Notes under the pieces: generated by a model | Told to the model about the DNA's origin: nothing | The model's input: only the letters and a program-made list of their open reading frames with translations | Database searches by the model: none | Shown here: in pieces, positions 19,736 to 31,339 of the stretch | Layout of the letters: each line of letters opens with the position of its first letter | How positions within the stretch are numbered: position 1 is the stretch's first letter | Program-made: the position numbers and the translations under genes | Assembly (NCBI GenBank): GCA_963575745.1 | Contig: CAUYUJ010015940.1 | Coordinates: 140,001 to 200,000, forward strand | Reading direction: 5' to 3' | Source: Prorocentrum cordatum | Lineage: Eukaryota; Sar; Dinophyceae; Prorocentrales; Prorocentraceae | DNA: 60,000 nt

Positions 19736-21299
19736 AAGAAACAAGATAGAAAGGGAAAGAGGGAGAGAGAGAGAGAAAGAGAGACTTCAAAATAGAGAGC
19801 GAGAGAGAGAGATAGAGAGAGGTCCTTAGCCGCGCCATCCTGCTCAACGTTATCAGTCCCATCTCATCCACTATTGCTTCTCCTGTTCGCCCTCCTGCTC
19901 CTCAATGCAGCGTCCCTCCTATGACGCCCACCTGCGCAACCGTCCCGCTCCCCCCCTCTCCACCTCCCACCCCTCGCGCCTACGGCAGAAGGAGCCCTGC
20001 TCGCACCTCGGCCGAACTCCAATACCAGAGAAGGGGAGGGAAGGGAGAGCAAGAGAAGCAGGCGAACAACTCTCGCGGGGATCAACGTACCTTGGAGCCT
20101 ACACGTGCTGTCAAGCCAGGGGACAAGGGGATGGAGAGGAGAAGGGTGAAAGAAAGAGGGCGAGGAGGGGGGAGCCGTTGAAAAGGTGCAGCCAACATGG
20201 GTCCGCACGGTGAGATACCTATGAACCAAACCTGCGTGTCAAAGGTCATATCCATATTCGACCGGGTAGCGCGACAGAGCGCACACAGTTCATCCATGAT
20301 GATGGGAGTGGCGTGGCGTGGAAACATGAGCGTGGCACCCGAGCGAGAAAACGATTTTGACAAGAATTCACTATCCACCTGTACAACTGCCGGAACGCTC
20401 AGCTGTTCAAAGCAGCTAAAATGGGGATATCTCGGGCGAGGGCAAACGTTGAAAGTGAGCGCCCTCCCCACCCATGTAGCTCATACACGCTTGGGATCGT
20501 AAGACGCAGCAAGTACGCGAAGAGCCAGACTTTGAAGAGGGCCCGTCCACCGTAGAAGCAACTGTTGGGACGCAGCAGATACGACCATGGTATCCATATA
20601 ATGTTCGAACAATATGAGTGCGCACGAGAAAAAATACAAGCCAGACAAACAAACGCGTATCGCGAACCACCCGTCTAGCTATCAGGAATCCCCAGCGATA
20701 TGACACCTGGACGCGTCACAGGCAAGAACAACCTGTCGGAATACATCGCCCTCCATCCGTGGAGCTGCTGGGGACTGTCACATCGAACGCGCTCCACTTT
20801 ATTAAGACGATCGGGCGAGGGGGGGAAGCGGAGCGGGGGGGGGGCAGGACGGAAGGGAGAGGGGGAAGGGGAGGAGCGGAGGGAGAGAGGGATGCAGGGG
20901 TCCCACGGCTGGCTACTGCCGAAGTCCACAAGGGACCTTCGATAAGGAACGAAGCCCCTTTGGGGCCTCCACAACACCTAGATGTACGAGGGGCGCCGGA
21001 TGAAACCCCATGGGAAGACCTCAACGAACGTCGAGCCTGGTCCGAAGCCCAGGTAGGCTTCACCCCAAAATTCTCCGGGTGATCACGAGGGTCGCAGCCG
21101 AAAGTCAGACCCGAACGTCGAGGCCAAACCTTGGAAAACTCCGTCCCTGTGCCCTGAGCATCGCGCCGCCCCTTCAGGTGGGTCAGTTTCGGCCTGCCGC
21201 ACCAAGACTACGAACCTCCGCTCGCTGTGCCCTTGCCTACACGTTTCCGCTGGCGTCGGCGGCCCTCCTGTGAGCTCCTGCGAACCGTGAGGATGATGA
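19736..21299. other. Mostly unassigned; purine-rich patches
   Basis: GA-rich at 19736-19825 and GGGA-rich at 20815-20895. Remaining open frames on both strands lack recognised motifs. Confidence 0.4.
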
Positions 21300-22199
21300 A
21301 GAGGAAACAGGAGGAGAGAGTAGGAGGAAAGAGGAGGAGAGAAGAGGAGGAGAGAAGCGGAGGAGGAGGAGGTGGAGGGAGATGATGGAGGAGCAGGGAC
21401 AGTGGGGAGGAGGACGCCCGCACTGCAGCCTGAGAGAAGGAATTGTGGTTCCCAAGTCTGGCCCGGCAACTCTTGAGCTCGTGGTTTCGTTTCAGCATTT
21501 CCCCCATCTCCGGGCCCCTCAACTCATGACAGCCAGAACGTGCAAGACGGCCCCGAATTTGTTCAAACCTCTCGTCATGTATAGACCTAGCGACGGAAAT
21601 TAAGCATTGGGGATAGCTTCTGGCCAGCTTCGAATATCAGGCATCACCTGCTGGGTTGAACACAACCTTTCTCATGTGCGAGTTCGAGGCATCGCTGGCC
21701 GAACGCTCTCTGCTCCTCGTCAATCGTAATCCTCCTAGCCGTGCCTTCTCCAACGCCTTCTCATCCCCTTTCCTCCTTAAACTCCTTGGGCCTATTCCTC
21801 CAGTTCAGACCTGTCAACAAGCCCCCTTGTGTGTTGAGGCGTGGTGCGATGCTTGCGCTGTCTGGCTGGGCTACTGTAGTTCTCTCAGGGCCTCTCCCTA
21901 CCAGCAAGGAGCCGCTGGCACCGCCAAGGCACCCCTCCAGTTGCTTCGCTGTACCCTCGACGGCTCAGGAACGGCCAGGACTCCTCCAAGGCGGCCAATG
22001 AGACCCCAAGAGGGCCCCGACTCGTCTCTAAGGCAATACGAAAGCCCGCACCCCGACGCCCCAAGAGAGCCCAGGAGTAAGATGGCCGCGAAACCCCATG
22101 GCGGGCCCACGGGAGAAGAAACAAATGTTAGCGTCGCTTGTTACGGTGATCTGGGGCCTTGGCACCTCGCCCTTCCGCAAAGCCACCTCTCCCATCACC
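21300..22199. other. Unassigned; GAGGA tract then weak CCAAGAG-type sequence
   Basis: GGAGGA purine tract at 21300-21390. 21960-22120 contains GCCCCAAGAG-like words also seen at 37480-37600 and 54000-54560. No gene recognised. Confidence 0.4.
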
Positions 22200-22360
22200 C
22201 TCCACGTCATCCTCCCCAACCCCGGCCCCTCCACGTCATCCTCCCATCACCCTCCACGTCACCCTCCACGTCACCCTCCCATCACCCTCCACCGTCATCC
22301 TCCCCAACCCCGGCCCCTGTCACCCTCCACTTGTGTCCCCTCTGTGCTCAAGTCTCCCCC
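22200..22360. repeat. Pyrimidine-rich minisatellite
   Basis: Repeated words CCTCCACGTCA, CCTCCCATCACC and CCCCAACCCCGGCCCCT occur two or more times within 160 bp. Confidence 0.8.
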
Positions 22361-23469
22361 TCCCCCACTGCCCTCTTGACGCTTCGAGGACAGCTGTCAT
22401 ACCTTGGGGCTCCCTCCAGGCCTATCGCGTTACCAGGTTTTGCCAGACTGGGGAAGTAAAAGCGGTGCATCACATGTTGCATCTCTCTAGGGCCTTTGGA
22501 AGACATGTGTCACGTGTTACGGCTCTGAAAGCTCTGCGGTGGTGCATCGTCACATGTTACGGCATTTTCATCCTCTGGTTTTCGAAGGATCGTCACACAG
22601 AGTGCTGCGATAGCGTGGTGGCACAACTTGCCACGGGCATCCTGCGATACGTCTAAGGACGGGCCATCGTGGATGGGGTCGGTCTGGAGTCCGCTCAGAT
22701 TTCGCGCCAATCACGAGGCTTCCCAGAGGGCGGGCGCAATACGTAGAGCTTCCGAAGCCCGAATTGGCCCCCCCCGACGGGTAGATCGCAGCCCATTCCA
22801 TCCCAAGAGGTGCCATAATGCGCTCAAACAACATTTCCGAAGGAAAGATTCTGCCTCGTCCTCCTCCTTCTCCTCCCCATCCTTGTCCGTCACCTCCTCC
22901 CTCCCCATGTTATCCCTCCTGCTCCTACCCTACTTCCCTCCTCCCCCATCCTCTGACTTCGTTTCCTCCCCCATCATCATCCTGCCTCCTACCCCTCCCC
23001 CCCTCGTGCTCCCCAATCCTGCCCTTCCTCGCCCACCGCCTCACGATCGGGCCAGGGCACAGCCACAGCGCGTCCGATCCAGAGACGGCCGAGCCAAACC
23101 TCTGAGCCAGGCTGCCAGACGTGCTCCCGGAAGCCCCCCGAGCTGCAGCCGAGGCGGGCGCGTGCGGAACTTCGAGGCGTCCACCGCGGACGCCGCGGGC
23201 AGCGCCACGAGCAGCGCCGAGGCTGCCAGCAGCCGTGGCGTGCGCTCCCCGCGCCGGTGGCCCATTGCGCCAGCCATCTCGCGGCGAGGGCTTCGCAGCG
23301 AAGGCCGCGCCAGCACCCTCCTCCACGAGCAGAACGGTTTCGGAGGGACCCCGGCTGGAGCAACGAGAGGGCGCGCGACCGCGGGCGTCCCTCAGAGGAA
23401 GATCGGCCTTCCCACGTCGACTCCAGATATTATGCAGACACGGCAGACCGAAAAAGAAACAGCATCTGG
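22361..23469. other. Unassigned, partly pyrimidine-rich
   Basis: 22850-23020 is CCT/CTC-rich and 23040-23400 is very GC-rich. Long open frames on both strands are expected at this composition. No family recognised. Confidence 0.4.
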
Positions 23470-23640
23470 GCTGGGCTGAGGTGAGCTACGCTAGGCAAGG
23501 CTGGGTAGGCCAGGCCAGGCTTGGCCAGGCTAGGCCAGGCCAGGCCAGGTCGCGCTAGGCTGGGCCAAGCTAGCCCAGGCTGAGCCTTGCTAGTCTCAGG
23601 CTGGGCTATGCTAAGCCAAGCTAAGCTAAGCTGGGCTCAT
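23470..23640. repeat. Degenerate GGCTA/GGCCA short-period repeat
   Basis: Runs of GGCTGGGCTR, GGCCAGGCCAGGC and AGCTAAGCTAAGC with an about 5-bp period. Similar in kind to 50395-50650. Confidence 0.8.
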
Positions 23641-25109
23641 CAATGCTGGCTGTTACGCAAGGCGGCACCAAATCCAGATCACTTTCAGAGAGACGGTAGT
23701 GATTTAGATGTGCGAGCATTTGGGGACAATGCTCCTCCTCTCCTTCTCCTTCTCCTCCGCCTCCTCCTCCTCCTCCTCCCTCCCCGTCATCCTCCCGCTC
23801 CTCCCCCTCCTCATCCACATGCCTCCTCCACCCTCGGTTCTGGCAACAACCCGCTCGAATCCGCTCGAACCCAGCCTGCGGGCACCCAGCCCCTGCACCC
23901 TTCCGACCAAGCCCTCCGCGCCGCGCCTGGCCGCGGCGCCGAGAGGAGGGGTCCGACAGGGCAGGCGGGAATACGGGGAAGAAGCGAGCGCAGTGACGGG
24001 CAGCAGCCTCGGGAAGGGGGACCGCCAGCCCGCGGGGGGCGGTCGGCTCCAGACCGCGAGAGCACCGTGGCAGCGAGGACCACGGCGCGCGAGCCCGACT
24101 GGCTGGCGGCTGACGGCTCCCCCTTCCCCCCCGGGCTTGGGCCCCCCTCCCGGCGTCTCCCCTTGCCTCCTTCGCCCCGCCGCTCCTCCAGGGGGAGGGG
24201 GTGCGGACGGGCAAGCCTCGCCCTCCAGTCCACGGGCCCCCCTCCGCACTTCTCAGGCCCCGCCCTTCCTCTTCACCCCTTTCCCTCTACATGCCAGCCC
24301 ACTCCATCCCCCCCCCGTCCCCTTCACCCTACCCCCCTCCTCCATTCCCCTCCCCCCCCGCTCCCCTTTTGCGTCCTCTGCGTAGCGTCCTCAGCTGTAG
24401 TTTCCCCATCCCATGCTTTAGCTTCACCCATCTCCCATCCCCTGGTCGTCCCCGCCAGTCTCGGGGGGGTGGGGGGGATAAACCCGCCTCCCCGCTTGCT
24501 CAGCCGGCTGGCCCGAGCTTACACCGCTGCCCCGAGGCTCGAGGCATCTCCCCGAACCCGAGTAGTGTCAGGGGCAGGGGCTCGCCATCCAGAGCTCGGG
24601 CCGCCCAGCCTCTCTCGTGGACGGCGAGGCTGCGAGGGTTGGCCCTCAGCGACGCGAGGACCTGCTCCACCGCACCAGCCAGCGTGGCCCTGCTGCGGGG
24701 GAGTGGCAAACAAGATGAGGAACAGTAGGACGACGGTAAAGAGGGATGGGGGCTATGGGGGAGGGACGGAGCCGTGGCCACGAAAAAGGGGGAGGGAGCA
24801 AGGAGGGACCAAACCCGAGGGACGAGAAAGCATGGATCGGACAGGAGCGAGCAGGGACGAGGGAGGAGGGAGAAGAGATGAGGAGGAAGGCGCGGAGGAG
24901 GGGAGGAGGGAGGAGGAGGGAGGTGGAGGAGGAGAAGCAGCAGCAGCAGCAGAAAGAAGGCAGGGAGGAGGAAGCAAGCAGCAAGGAGAACAGGGCACGG
25001 AGGGGGCCCAAGCAAGCCAGAAGAATAGAAGAAAGGTTCGTCCACCCCTCGTTCATCATCCAGGGTTTCCTCACGAATCCCTACCTCATCGCTGAGTGTC
25101 CTCCATCAT
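23641..25109. other. GC-rich region with TCC and GGA tracts, no recognised gene
   Basis: TCC-rich at 23740-23820, C-rich at 24290-24370 and GGA-rich at 24720-24990. The 502-codon open frame across it is low-complexity and I do not call it a gene. Confidence 0.45.
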
Positions 25110-25996
25110 CATTCATCATCTCGTTTGCTGCTGCTCATTATTATGACGAAGTATACTCATCAGCAGCATCATCATCAAACTCATCATCAGCATCATCATC
25201 ATCAGCAGCACCATTACCAGCAGCACCATCAGCATCATCAGCATCATCAGCATCAGTTCGGTCATCATCTCGCCATCAGAAGCATAATCATTATCATAAT
25301 CATCAGCATCACCATCCCAATCCTCATCCTCATCAGCAGCATCATCATCAGCAGCAGCATCACCATCATCGTTATCAGCACCATCAGCATCGTTACCACC
25401 ATCACCACCAACATCATCAGCAGCATCACCATCATAACCACCATCAGCATCATCATCATCATCATCAGCAGCAGCATCATCATAATCATCAGCACGATCA
25501 TCATTATCATCATCATCCGCATCGTCGTCGACATTATCACCACCACCATCATCGTAATCATCAGGATCACCATCATCATCACCATCATCAGCAACAGCAG
25601 CATCAGCAGCATCAGCATCAGCAGCATCAACATCATCCTCATATTACTCCTCAGCCTCATCATCATCGTCATCATCAGTATCAACAACATCCTCATTGCC
25701 GTCATCAGCATCATCATCACCACCACCACCATCCTCCACCTCAGCATCATCCTCATCCTCATCATCATCCTCATCACCATCCTCATCACCATCAACAGCA
25801 TCAGCATCATCATCCTCATCCTCATCACCATCCTCATCAGCATCAGCAGCAGCAGCATCAGCAGCAGCATCATCAGCATCATCAGCAGCATCATCAGCAG
25901 CAACAGCATCATCAGCATCATCAGCATCAGCAGCATCATCAGCATCAGCATCAGCATCAGCATCAGCATCAGCATCAGCATCAGCATCAGCATCAG

Positions 25997-26041
<45 letters not shown>

Positions 26042-26184
26042 CATCATCATCATCATCGTCATCATCATCATCGTAATCATAATCGTTAGCATCGTCATCG
26101 TCATCATCATCAGCATCATCACCAGCATCATCGTCATCACCATCATCATCATCAACATCATCAGCATCCTCATCCTCATCATCC
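25110..26184. repeat. (CAT/CAG) trinucleotide array
   Basis: About 1.07 kb of ATC and AGC triplets with a pure (CATCAG)n hexamer run at about 25934-26000 and (CAT)n at 26000-26040. Reads as Ser, His or Ile runs. Confidence 0.95.
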
Positions 26185-26712
26185 CCTGCTCTTGCTCCTG
26201 TTACTATTCCTGTTCCTCCTCCTCCTCTTCCACCTCCTCCTCCTTTCCCTCCCCCTCTTCCTCCTCCTCTTCCTCCTCCTCCTCCACCTCCTCCTCTTCT
26301 CCCCCTCCTCCTCCTCCTTCTCCTCCTTCTCCCTGAAACTCCCCCATCCCGCTCCCTTCCCCCATCCCCCTCCTCTTCCTCCTCCTCCTCCTCCTCCTCC
26401 TCTCCTCCTCCTCCTCCTCCTCCTCCTCTTCCTCCTCCTCCTGCTGCTGCTCTCCTCCTCTCTCCTCTCCTCCTCCTCCTCCTCCTCCTCTCCTCCTCCT
26501 CCTCCTCCTCCTCCTCCTCCTCCTCCTCCTCCTCCGCCTCCTCCTCCTCTCCTCCTCCTCCTCCCCCTCCTCCTTCCTCCTCCTCCTCCTCCTCCTCTCC
26601 TCCTCTCCTCCTCCTCCTCCTCCTCCTCCTCCTCCTCCTCCTCGTCCTCCTCCTCCAGCTCCTCCTCCTCCTCCTCCTCCTCCTCCTCCTGCTCCCCCAT
26701 TCCTTCTCCTTA
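26185..26712. repeat. (TCC)n tract, ~530 bp
   Basis: Nearly pure TCC with occasional CCC and GCT. The largest TCC block in the window. Confidence 0.95.
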
Positions 26713-26739
26713 AAAATAACTCCTCCCTGCCGCACCCGG

Positions 26740-27545
26740 AGACCAGTTTTTAGGGCGGGCCGGGCGTTTCCCCTGAGACCTCCTCACCATTTATGACTCT
26801 GAAGCTTAATACGTGACAACAGTTTCACAAATGAAGGGCGGGCCGTTTTCAAAATGTGGCTCTCGCCTTAACACCGCGCACATTCGCTTTAAACATGTGC
26901 AAGAGTTTGACGAATTGAGGGTGTTTCCTTTTCAAAATGTGGCTCTCGCCTTAGCGCCGCGCACACTCGTTCTAAACATTTGCAAGAGCTTCACGGGTTG
27001 AGGGCGGGTTGTTTTCAAAATGTGGCTCTCGCCTTAGCGCCGCGCACATTTGCTTTAAAAACTTGCAAGAGCTTCACAGACTGAGGGCGGGTTGTTTTCA
27101 ACATGTGGCTCTCGCCCTAGCGCCGCTCACACTCGTTTTTTCAAAGTTTGCAGAAGTTTTACGGATTGAGGGTGGTTCCTTTTCAAACTGTGGCTCTCGC
27201 TTCAGCGCCGCTCACATTCGTTTTCAAACTTTGCAAGAGTTTCACGGGTTCCCCTGATCAATGCACCAGACCTGGTGTTTGGGAAGGATTCAGAATGATG
27301 CGGGTGCAACATTTATGTTGTTTCGCGGTGTTGAATTCCCAAAAATGGCGCTCAAGCACGATTCCGGATCGTCAAGACGCAGCAGTCAAATTGACACGTG
27401 GCGCTGAAATCCCGAGAACAACATGTTGGCATCTTCCAACGAGGCAGTTCCCTCAATGGAAATGAACCGTTGTGGGACCCTCTGAAGAGGGAGCTTGGAG
27501 GGAGGGTTAATTCAAACATCGTTGATGACCCTTGATTTTACAATG
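26740..27545. repeat. Dispersed repeat A, copy 2 (five 83-bp units plus 3' segment)
   Basis: Homologous to 6030-6693. TGTGG starts at 26855, 26938, 27021, 27104 and 27189 give a period of 83-85 bp. Each unit carries GGCTCTCGCC, GCGCCGCGCACA-like and GCAAGAGYTT. The 3' segment shares GATTCCGGATCGTCAAGACG, GAATGGAAATGAAC-like and AACATCGTTGATGA with copy 1. It ends directly in TCC repeats. Confidence 0.85.
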
Positions 27546-27636
27546 GTCCTCCTCCTCCTCCTCCGCCTCCTCCTCCTCCGTCTCCTCCTCCTCCCCCTCG
27601 TCCTCCTCCTCCTCCCCCTCCTCCGCCCCCTCCGCC
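27546..27636. repeat. (TCC)n tract, left flank of the GIY-YIG/RT element
   Basis: TCC/CCC/CGC triplets that stop exactly where the left 431-bp direct repeat begins. Confidence 0.9.
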
Positions 27637-28067
27637 CCACAGAAGTGGTAGTGTTACGGCATGCCCTCCAAGTGGCCGCGCGCAGTCCTTAGCGTGGGAG
27701 GGTTTCGTTCTCTTCCCCCCCACCTTTTGCTGTAGGTCCCCCCCAGGGGCGCGAAGGTAATCGCGCCTCGCGCGTCGTGGTCCGAGCCTGCACTGCCGCC
27801 CTTTCCCGCGGGCGGCGGCGTGAGGGCGAGAGGGCGCGAAGATAACTGCGAGTTGCGCATCGCGGGGGGGCGATGCGCGAAGTTAGGCGACCTACGTAGA
27901 TGCCTGCTGCCGTTTTGGCCGAAGAGCGCTGATTCAGCGCCATCCATATCTCATGTCCGAGTCTCCGCGGAAGCAGGCAGTGCTCAAACTGATCAGACTC
28001 GGGCTGCACGTTGTGAAAATCGCAATTGCAAAATTGTGCATCGTCATCGTACTTTGCTATCGGTATT
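27637..28067 (+). repeat. Left terminal direct repeat (pseudo-LTR)
   Basis: Starts CCACAGAAGTGG and ends GCTATCGGTATT. Holds an 8-bp hairpin (27855-27878, stem GCGCATCG, loop of C plus G7) and a GCGCT/AGCGC hairpin at about 27927. The ATG at 28026 lies within it. Confidence 0.85.
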
Positions 28068-29660
28068 CTCGATTCGTGGGCCTTCTCCGGCAGTGCAACG
28101 GGGCCCCTCGTGACGTACATACAGATTATCCACGGTGTCACTATGTCTCCGGCCTCTGCGTCCTTAATCGCTGCAGTGGCCCAGCGTCTGTACACCGATA
28201 TCTTAGATGGCAGTTCTGGGGAGGCAGCACAATTGGTTGGAAGCTTGCGCAAGAAAACCCAAGAGCAAGGCTTGGTCTGCACATCGGAAACTCTGGTGGT
28301 TATCAAGGCTTTGTTCGGCGTGGTGTCCCTGGAGCTCCTTCTTGCTCGAGTTTCCCACAGAGTCTATGTCACGGTATGCGATTTGCTGCTTGAGGTGGAA
28401 AGCTGGCTTTTCCCAGCGTCGTTCAGGACTCGGCGTCATGACTCGGACGCGGAACTTCTCTGGGGGAGTTTGCACATTAGTCGTAGTCTGTTATGGTTGC
28501 GAAAGGCGTCATGCTGCCGACAAGCCAGAGGTGTTCTACTAGCTTTGTGCCCTCATCACCGTGATGCCTTGAGCTGCCCTGGCCAATTGAGGGCTGCAGG
28601 CGGCGAAGTCTTGCTTAAGCATGCGATCGCCTCGCTCATAGATGTGCAGTGGAAGGCTTTGACTTCGACGCAGTCGGAATGGGAAATTCCACAATCTGGG
28701 GTCTACGCCTGGCTTGGATCCGGCTTCTTGTACTTTGGTTTGGCTTCGCGAGTTCGTTCAGGCTCGCGGCAACATGGCGGCATGTTATACCGTTGGCTTG
28801 AGCATGGTTGCGGCCGGGCCCGGAGCAGCCTGCCCGAATCCAGCAAGATTCGTTACAGACTCGCTCGACGAGAACAGCCTTTCCATCAAACCTTCGTGTG
28901 CCTTCGAACTGGCAGTGCGGACCAGATGAGATTAGTGGAAACGGCGTGTATTCGTTCTCTCCCTTGTTCGGCGAATGGTGGCCGAGGCTTTGAGTTGCGA
29001 CGGCGCTGCCCTACACACCCCCGCGTGCCACGGCATCGTCCTGCGAAGGGACTCCGCGGCAAATGCAGCAACACACGTATGACAGGCATCTTTGATAGAA
29101 GTCTTCCTTTTCTTCCCCCGGCTGGGCAACAGGCGGCTCAGGGCCAATACCGCCTGCCGACGTCAGCCAAGGAGTGCGAGCTTTGGAAGACGGAGTGGTG
29201 GTGGAAAGAATCGTTTTCGCACGTGTATTTTGCCCGGCAACGCACTGTTGCACAAGCAGCAGGACCAATCGACATCTATTCCAAATCCCACTGGCCTCTC
29301 CTCATCCTTTTCCTTGGCTCTTTGCGGGCGGGCGTGGACTGGGAACGACTTGAGGACGCATGGGTTGTCGACTGCGGTCCGATCTTGGCGGCCCAGTTCC
29401 TTACTTTGGTGTGGGGTCCCCTTCGACGCCAGCGCGCTGAGCGGCGGATTGATGCCGCGTTGGAAGCCCGAGGACTCCCGCCCATCAGAGGCACATCAGT
29501 GACAGTTGCTTTCCGTGCTCAGTCGGCGGCCATCTCGAAGTGTATTCGGCAGTGCTCGCTTCTCTGCGACAAGCCGTTTGTGGAGCGTGCTTGGCTCTCC
29601 AGTCATATCCGTGTTCTCCCTGGCCGGCAGCGCCTGCATTCAGATTATGTTGATGGTTAA
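28026..29660 (+). pseudogene. GIY-YIG endonuclease domain protein (5' part of element polyprotein)
   Basis: 544 codons. The first ATG is inside the left repeat; the next is at 28143 (MSPASASL). Residues about 163-185 hold a Cys/His cluster (CCRQARG, LCPHHRDALSC). The GIY-YIG fold follows: GVYAWLGSGFLYFG at 225-238 gives both signature triplets. An Arg/His helix pair follows as YRWLEH, then E305 in RLVETACIR (metal-binding Glu) and N317 in SANGG. The rest has no known domain but is Trp-rich (WKTEWWWKESF). It stops at TAA 29658-29660. The same frame stays open after it (29700-30269), so one stop separates nuclease and RT parts. The nuclease presumably nicks the target DNA. Confidence 0.75.
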
Positions 29661-29699
29661 CGAGTTTCCAAGACGGTCACTCTGTCAGGGTTTCGCGGT

Positions 29700-30324
29700 T
29701 TGTCGACCAACTCTGTGCGCCGAGCATGGTTCGGGAGGGGGATGCGCCATGTAGCTCAACGATGGGATGTTCCCGTCCGCGTGCCGTTGGACGACATGGC
29801 ACGTGATGCTTGGTCCACAGCATTCCGAGTGTGCAAAAAGTGGTTTGGCCTGAGTGTCTGGAAGTCTGCAGGGAGGTTCTGGCCGCTCTGCAGATTCCAG
29901 CAAGACCGCTCCATGGGCAAGCAAAACGATCGATGGCGTGAGTCGTTTACGGAATATGCGGATTTTTCTAGCGCTTTGCAGCCACAGGTCGACTGCCACA
30001 TCTGCTGGGATGACAAGGATAAGAAAACTGTTTGGATCGTTCCCCGAAGTTGTTTTGCGTTCAACCTGTTCCAGTATGCGTCGAACAACGAACGTGTCCT
30101 GGAGGCCGGCTGGAGTATGTCCAGAGTCTGCGAACAGCCTTCTCCACACCACCCTACGAGCAGCCATCACCGACCGCTTGCACAAGTGGCTTGGCATCTG
30201 TCCGAGCGTTTGGGTTTTGCCGCATGTGTACAATACTGTGAAGAGAAAATGTGTTCGTGGACACGCTGACAAACCGCACTCTTGCACCCGCTCTGGCCAC
30301 AGTTGTTTGCAGGAAAATCCTTAG
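29700..30324 (+). pseudogene. RT fingers region, two frames
   Basis: The frame to 30269 contains DCHICWDDKDKKTVWIVP. This has a C-x2-C pair and the Lys-rich finger motif that corresponds to the DKN/DKD box at the start of Penelope-type RTs. The next motif (LPHVYNTVKRKC, like the usual PRIYGLPKIHK) is in another frame (ending 30324), so a +1 or -2 shift lies near 30070-30180. Together they form the fingers and template-binding part. Confidence 0.65.
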
Positions 30325-30883
30325 CTTCGCTTGCTGGCCGAGGAAAGGCAATTGGCGGCTCCTCTCTCGTGGTCTGGAAACCGTGACCAAGATGTTCACT
30401 CCAGGTTTCGAAGTCTGGAGGTTGCGCGATTCGGCGCCAGTCCTTCGAGCACGCATCAATCGGGTGCGCAGGTCGCTCGGTGCAGGACAGTGTTCTTGCT
30501 TCAGGTGTGCGGGCCCTCGGCGGCCCCTCGAAGGCCTAATGGCGGATGCAGGTCAGATCTTCGAGAGTGTGCGGGCCACGGATGCGGACGAGGCAGTGCG
30601 TTCCATGTTGCAGAGGGCCTCAGCTTCACAAGCGCACGACGCAGTGACGGTCTTCAGGTCTCGCAGTCGTCGTGCATTCTTGGGCGGGCGCCCATGGAAC
30701 CCGCGACGCGATTTAGCAACTTCCACCTTCGCGGAGCTCGCCATGTGCCTCGTCGGGTTCGTGCGTATGAACTTGGCTTGTGTCGGCGATGTGGTGTGGG
30801 AGTTCGATGGTGTTCCCATTGGGGGGTTCCTCAGCAAAATCGCTGGTTCGTTGATTTTGTGCCTTCCGAGACATGTTGGGTAG
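30251..30883 (+). pseudogene. RT palm, first part
   Basis: Third frame. It includes ADAGQIFESV, where RT motif A is expected, the arm RPWNPRRDLATSTFAELA, and GVPIGGFLSKIAGSLIL (30806-30856), equivalent to the G-x-x-x-G-x-x-L-S motif B. A frameshift to the catalytic box occurs between about 30860 and 30940. Confidence 0.65.
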
Positions 30884-30884
30884 A

Positions 30885-31209
30885 GAACGTTAGCAACCTC
30901 TGTCTTCAAGGATTTACCCCCCCGGGCCTGCAGTGGCCTGATGTCGTGGCGCGTTGCAGGTACGTCGATGACGTAGCGATGGTGTCTTCATTCTTGTGCC
31001 AACGCTGCCTGAAGGATGCTCTCACCATGCTGTACCCGGTGCCTTTCGACGTCGCTTCTGATGGGCGCATGCCTGTTTGGCTGGATTTGGCAATTGATTT
31101 GGACAGGTGCTGCTTAGATCTGTGGCCAAAAGCTTTCAGCACGCCGCAAGCATGGGCCTCGTCTCCGCGAGCTCTCCGGGCATATATGCTCGGTCGGATC
31201 GCGACGTGA
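30885..31209 (+). pseudogene. RT palm, catalytic box and thumb start
   Basis: CRYVDDVAMVSSFLC places YVDD at 30961-30972. It is followed by PFDVASDGRMPVWLDLAIDL, matching the Penelope-type pattern of an acidic/Gly turn and P-x-(F/W)-L-D. Ends at TGA 31207-31209; the remaining about 130 bp before the right repeat is not assigned. The Asp pair is intact. Confidence 0.7.
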
Positions 31210-31339
31210 TCCGAAATTTCTTTATCAATAGACCAGCTCATAGACCATTCTGCCCGCTTAATCGTGGATCTGCGAGCGTGCGAATGGGGCCCGCAAGCGT
31301 TCCGACACGTGTATTTTTCCATGCGGGGTCGGCCGGCAT

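Noticed and set aside
23587-25095. 502-codon plus-strand open frame
   Set aside because: Low-complexity Pro/Ser/Arg composition at very high GC, equally long frames on the opposite strand, no motif.
27637-28067. Hammerhead ribozyme in the terminal repeat of the Penelope-like element
   Set aside because: CTGATCAG occurs near 27990, but the required CTGATGA core with a paired GAAA was not found on either strand by eye.
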